A stretch of DNA of 64,000 nucleotides, taken from positions 6,154,001 to 6,218,000 of the forward strand of contig NC_059561.1 of assembly GCF_905220415.1 (NCBI RefSeq), in the 5' to 3' direction. This stretch comes from Colias croceus (lineage: Eukaryota; Arthropoda; Insecta; Lepidoptera; Pieridae). This document shows, one piece after another, positions 59,451-64,000 of this stretch (its first letter is position 1; every line of letters begins with the position of its first letter). The notes under the pieces are model-generated. The model made no database searches and was not told the DNA's origin. It worked only from the letters and a program-made list of their open reading frames with translations. The position numbers were made by a program, and so were the translations under genes.

Positions 59451-59579
59451 ATGAATGAAGGCGACAGAACTGTGGCGAAAGATGTAGCTCTTAGGCTAAT
59501 TGTTATACCTTTTGCTCTGGCTTTGCTTATTCTAATGTATTTCGGATGGGACTGCTATAGGAGCAACAAAAAGATGTAA
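59451..59579 (+). CDS. 42-residue membrane micropeptide or first coding exon (exon C)
   Basis: ATG at 59451 follows AAA, a fair start context. The frame encodes MNEGDRTVAKDVALRL, the membrane segment IVIPFALALLILMYFG, then WDCYRSNKK. It ends either at TAA (59577-59579) or at a donor AAGAT|GTAAGT after 59575, leaving phase 2. The layout (polar N-terminus, one membrane pass, basic C-side) matches exons B and D, but the phase differs from exons A, B and D, so it cannot enter the same acceptor in the same frame. A complete micropeptide is therefore equally possible. Confidence 0.4.
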   Translation: MNEGDRTVAKDVALRLIVIPFALALLILMYFGWDCYRSNKKM

Positions 59580-60087
59580 GTCATTTGAATTTATTTTTAC
59601 CAGCTCACTTATTTTTTTTTTAATTGCGAAGTAAAATTGTTGTCCTAATCTAAGCGTAGACAAATCGAATACTTACTACAAAAGTTATTAAAATCTGTAA
59701 AGCCGTTTTTGAGGAGCATGAAACAATATTTTTCTCAATAACTTACAACCATTTCTAACGTGTTTTCCTTCCATTTCATATTGTGTGAGTCACATTTAAA
59801 ATCCGTACAAACAAGAACATTTCCTATCAAATACTTACCAGTAAATCAGTAATACCTTTCATTTCACACATTGTGTGAGTCACATTTAAAAACCGGACAA
59901 ATTTTCCTATCATTTATCAAATACCTATTTTATTTTCTATTGTGTGATAAAATTAGCGTTAAAATATGAAGTGAATTTTCAGCCAATCATTGATATTTCT
60001 ATCGATAAGTCACCAGAATCATCTGTACGAATTTCACCTACAGATAACAATTGTACAAATTACCTCACCATATTAGTCATAAATCTA

Positions 60088-60428
60088 TATCTATACTAAT
60101 ATTATTATAAAGAGGAAAGGTATTATAAAGAGGAAATTATGTATGTATGTATGTATGGTTTTCAGGCATAAACTACTGAGCCGATTTCAAAAATCCTTAC
60201 ACTATTAGAAAGCTGCATCTTCACTGAGCAACATAGGCTATGTTGCATTTTAAAAAAAATTAGAGATCCTTACCAAAAATGCAATAATGTAACCCAAGGT
60301 GTAAAAAATTCTGTCATCGCGTGCGCTGCGGAATCTAGGTATTCCTTGAAGTACGAGGATGGTTCTTAATTCTTATGAAAAAAAACGTAAACATGTAGGT
60401 ACGACGGGCGAAGCCGGAGCGGACCGCT
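60088..60428 (+). mobile_element. Helitron with a family 3 3' end and a distinct body
   Basis: It starts near A|TCTATACTAATATTATTAT, has GAGGAAAGGTATTATAAAGA twice in part and a (GTAT)n run. It ends GCCGGAGCGGACCGCTAG|T. Confidence 0.65.
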
Positions 60429-61488
60429 AGTTATCCAATAAAATACGTATACTTAAAAGTAATAATAATAATTTATAACATTATCAAAGTGAATAAAACA
60501 TAATCTACCGCAATACTAAATCCTATTGTGCAAATCAATACAAATCCCAAATAATATTATTCCTTTCTGTATACATTTGATAACCTACAGACAGATTATA
60601 TAAAGTGCATTGATACTGAAATAGTATATTCATATTAATCCATAGGGGATTAATTATTTTGAATTATAATTTATGGTTTTGAAAAATCAGTTGTTCACCG
60701 TATAGTCTATATAAAAATAGTTCATTGTTTTAAAATGCATTAAAAGAGATGACGTTGATAAATACCTGTTCTTATATATTGTTAATTAATAATTTAACTC
60801 ATAGGTGCAACATAATTGAATAATAATTAGCTTCAATATTAATTGAACTCTGCCAATTAATTAAATAGTAATAATTCAGGATTGTATTAAAATGTTTAAA
60901 TTAAAAATTAAGTAGGGAATTGATGTCACAAGTACCCTAGATGTAATTTTTTTGGGTTCTCTTTATAAGTACTTACATATTTTAACTAATTTAATTGTCA
61001 TATATCGTGGACTTGAAATAAAATTGATGAAGCTATATAACGAATTTTAAAGAAGATACACTGGAATAAGCTTCAGGACATAATATCAAATAAGAAAATT
61101 GCAGCTACTTCCAATACTTGCATGATGTATCTTTCTTGTAAAAGAGGAAGGGGAAGGAAAAGTCACCGATGTCAAATCTTTCTTGATATCGAAACTGAAT
61201 TTCCGAACTTTCGGGTCAATGAACTGTATGTTAAAAAAACAAATTCACACGCATCTTAGTTACAGTTGACACCTAACCTTGACTTCCGTAATATCGATGC
61301 AACACAAAATGACCGTAGGGCAATCGTTTTCTTACCTTGCATTTATGACACTATAAAAACTCAAACAACATGGCATAAACTCAGAACAATGCACTTTTAT
61401 ATCTTATCATAGCATTGAACTTGTAAATATTTACTACAAAATATAAACAAATTTAATAGTAAATCAGACGTGAAAGTGTCAATACGAA

Positions 61489-61585
61489 ATGAATGTAAAC
61501 GCTATGTATTTCTTATATTTTGTGTTAGCGTGTGTTGTTAGTGCTGTGATTATTTTATATGCTTTCCGATTTGTTCACATTGCAC
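61489..61585 (+). CDS. Candidate first coding exon with a membrane segment (exon D)
   Basis: ATG at 61489 opens 32 codons, MNVNAMYFLYFVLACVV followed by SAVIILYAFRFVHIA, and one base before the donor CAC|GTAAGTT. The exon ends in phase 1, like exons A and B. It would be a single membrane segment followed by a basic residue. The next exon is not visible; a gene body to the right of the window would be needed. Confidence 0.45.
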
Positions 61586-61692
61586 GTAAGTTTTCTACAT
61601 ACTTATTTTTTATTAGACTAGATTATTATGGCCATAGTTATATAATTTAATTTAATTTAATTTTAATTTAATTTATTTATTAATAGAACAAT

Positions 61693-61890
61693 AAGTGCAT
61701 TAATGTACAAGTTAAAGAGTGTTGGAGAAGTCAACCCTCCTTGTCTTACCCCACATTCAAGTTTAAATGTGTCCGAACGAACACCAGCCCAACGAACTGT
61801 ATTGGCCTGGTTACCATACCAAAACTGTGAAATCCTGATCAATTCAGGAGACAAGTGGTAATCTCTAAGCTTCCTCCATAAGACCTCATA
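61693..61890 (-). pseudogene. Reverse transcriptase fragment of a second non-LTR element
   Basis: The minus-strand frame reads LWRKLRDYHLSPELIRISQF, then GVRQGGLTSPTLFNLYINAL, the RT palm motif (QG..SP..FNLY). It breaks before the YADD box, directly against an (ATTTA/AATTT)n tract at 61643-61680. No other part of the element is visible. Confidence 0.8.
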
Positions 61891-61944
61891 TGAAATATAT
61901 AATAATAATATAATACATAATATCTTAATTGTAATTATATTCAT

Positions 61945-63301
61945 CTACCTTATTTATCTAATTGGATTTAATTTACAATATCTAATAATTATGTAAATTG
62001 TTAGACGACTATCAAGATGAGTTAATATTTTGAAAGTTATAAGTCTCTAAGTTAAAAAAAATCGATTACTTAAAAAGTCTACACTTCAATAAATTCCATG
62101 ACCGTAGTAATTGGTTTATAATTAGCCAATTAGCCCAATACGATAAATAATTATGACTGACAACTACATAGAAATTATTACCTAGGCACTTAGGCAGGCG
62201 CTTTCCGCCGTCGCGTCTAGTCACAGTGCAGTGTGGCAGCTGAGTCTGAATGCTTAAATGATGCTTCACTACGCATTTTGTTTGGATTTTTTAATGGATT
62301 AGAGTGGTTCTTGAGATTTAAGTGTATCATTTATTAAAAACATAAACAAAATACCTAAAGTACTTAGATGAGAAGGAAAAATGCCATCCTATCTAAAAAT
62401 GAAGAGTAGGGATACCTACAGGCTTGTTAGCCTAGGTTTATTTTACAATTGTGCTTCTTAAATGTTAATTAAATGCATTTATCCGAATGACAATTTGGTC
62501 ACCATTTTTTTTTCAAAATAAAGTTTATGCATACAATTAGATACAGCGCCATCTAGCGTGTATTGAATAAACTACGGTGAAAAATAAAAGTTATCTTAGC
62601 TTCGTAGAGATTACTATAGATGTCACTGCTACATTAAAAACAGCTGTTGTGAAAAAAAATGAATAAAATATATCGCGGGTCTCAAACCATAGGGGCGTAT
62701 CCACAAAACCCCTACTTTTCAGGAGAGACAAAAAACTTAATAACTTTTTTTGTGATTGAGCCACCTTGTTGTGTTTTTGCATGTAGCTATATATTTACAC
62801 TGCAGTTAATATGGAATGCTTGGTTTTGAGATCCTATTCCCTCTGTAACACTAGTTTTTAGCTGATACGTCTATTTGCCATGACGAATAGACGGCAAAAC
62901 TCCGTCAAATTTCCCCCATAAATGTATGGAATTTATGGACGTAAAACCCTTCTCCTTAAATTATTAATATTTATACTTATATTTATTTTTACCTAGTTGG
63001 TGACTCAAAATATTGTAATTTAGGAATGAGAACCCATCGAAATTAACGTTATTTACGCGGTTTTGAAAAATCTTACGCCTGTTTGGCTTGACATTTATAT
63101 TGAGAGGCGTTTGAATTCAAAGTAGAGGTATAAACCAGTTTTATTCTACAATCTAGACAAAAAAAACAAATGGACGTAATTACACAATATTTTCTGTGTG
63201 AAAATAAAAGTAAGCATATAAAAAATTAAATTTATTTATAAATCTGAACATAGTTACTTACCTTCTTTAAATGACTAAAGTCACAAACATTTAGAACTAC
63301 G
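61945..63301. other. No gene seen
   Basis: Holds the word CAGCGCCATCTAGCG at 62.55 kb (a short insect repeat motif also seen near 43.79 kb as GATGGCGCTG), otherwise nothing readable. Confidence 0.4.
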
Positions 63302-63546
63302 TTAAAAACAACCGACTTCAATACGTAACGGAAAAGTAAAAAATAAAAAGAAGATTTGATGTTATTAATTATAACATATTATTTAGATGTGCTATTTACT
63401 AAATAGGTTTGATACTAAGTGCTTAGTGCTTGGCACCGACTTCAAAGCTATTTAATAAATAGCACATCTAAATAATAATATGTAGTAATTAATAATATCA
63501 GATTTTTTTTTTACCTTTCCGTTATTGAAGTGGGTTGTTTTTAATG
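63302..63546. repeat. Large imperfect inverted repeat
   Basis: Left arm TTAAAAACAACCGACTTCAA .. TTTAGATGTGCTATTTA, right arm its reverse complement with small gaps, loop about 40 bases. It could be two RTE tails in opposite orientation or a fold-back element. Confidence 0.65.
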
Positions 63547-63621
63547 TAGTTATTTTTAATACTTTATAATGTATTTATCAACACGAATCAAACGAGCCCA
63601 AACTCGATAAAGTTGAGTCAA

Positions 63622-63988
63622 TATATTACTGAGTTCCTATGGCCACCTTCCGATTCCATCATCAAATCAGCTCTATGTCATGATAATGTTTCATCGTTAT
63701 CCAATTTACATACGTTTACAAAATTTCAGCTTAATCGGTTACCGGGAAGTGTATTAAAGTTACTTGCTAGATTTCAATTAAGTCATCGAGATCAGACAAA
63801 AATGCTCATAAAATAAAAACTGCTAAGCCTATCCGAATAAATTTTTTATGAGACCAATTCGACACCATTACACATCAAACAAAAAAAGAATCACATAGAT
63901 CGGTCCAGAAACCTCGGAGTAATCGGTGTACATTAATAAAAAAAATATACTGGCCAAATTGATAACCTAATTTTTACATGATTTGCTG
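63622..63988 (+). repeat. Dispersed repeat, probable RTE-type 3' region, copy 2
   Basis: It matches 58821-59165 in order and orientation, ending near the window edge with TTGATAACCT. A large inverted repeat lies just upstream (63302-63546). Confidence 0.6.
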
Positions 63989-64000
63989 GAGACATCATTA

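Noticed and set aside
58876..63816. Two similar small proteins (from 58876 and 63613)
   Set aside because: The DNA repeat is shared, but the frames differ by indels and are not conserved; this is a dispersed repeat, not a gene pair.

Overview
The window looks like nuclear DNA of a moth or butterfly (Lepidoptera). It is A+T-rich and gene-poor. It is packed with short elements that start TC, end CTAG before a target T, and carry a GC-rich hairpin just before the 3' end; this is the structure of the non-autonomous Helitrons common in Lepidoptera. Small introns with GT/AG borders, tRNA-derived SINEs, LINE tails and many MITEs fit an insect genome. There is no bacterial gene organisation, rRNA or CRISPR array.

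Layout. 1-19.7 kb: no host gene recognised; Helitrons, retroelement tails, two other repeat families and one dead coding relic. 19.7-23.6 kb (+): seven exons of a chymotrypsin-fold serine protease homologue that has lost all three catalytic residues. 26.4-32.3 kb (-): a second, convergent homologue with exactly the same seven-exon phase pattern. Its last protease exon has a stop codon that overlaps a good splice donor (GTTAGT). If that donor is used, the reading frame runs into two further exons encoding about 160 residues of an unrecognised C-terminal domain. 36.3-39.9 kb: an internally deleted non-LTR retrotransposon (minus strand) bounded on both sides by (TA)n. 41-42 kb: two broken coding fragments, one of them resembling a THAP zinc finger. 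42.9-61.6 kb (+): four widely spaced short coding exons, each starting with Met, encoding one membrane segment and running into a GTAAG donor. Three of them share splice phase 1, so they may be alternative first exons of a gene whose body lies beyond the right edge. The rest is repeats.

The two protease homologues share substitutions at the His and Asp positions as well as their intron phases, so they are best read as an old duplicated pair of pseudoenzymes, probably secreted. Their signal-peptide exons were not found. The membrane-segment exons cannot be linked to a function from this window. All exon borders are read by eye from splice consensus, phase continuity and similarity between the two copies; no transcript evidence was available.
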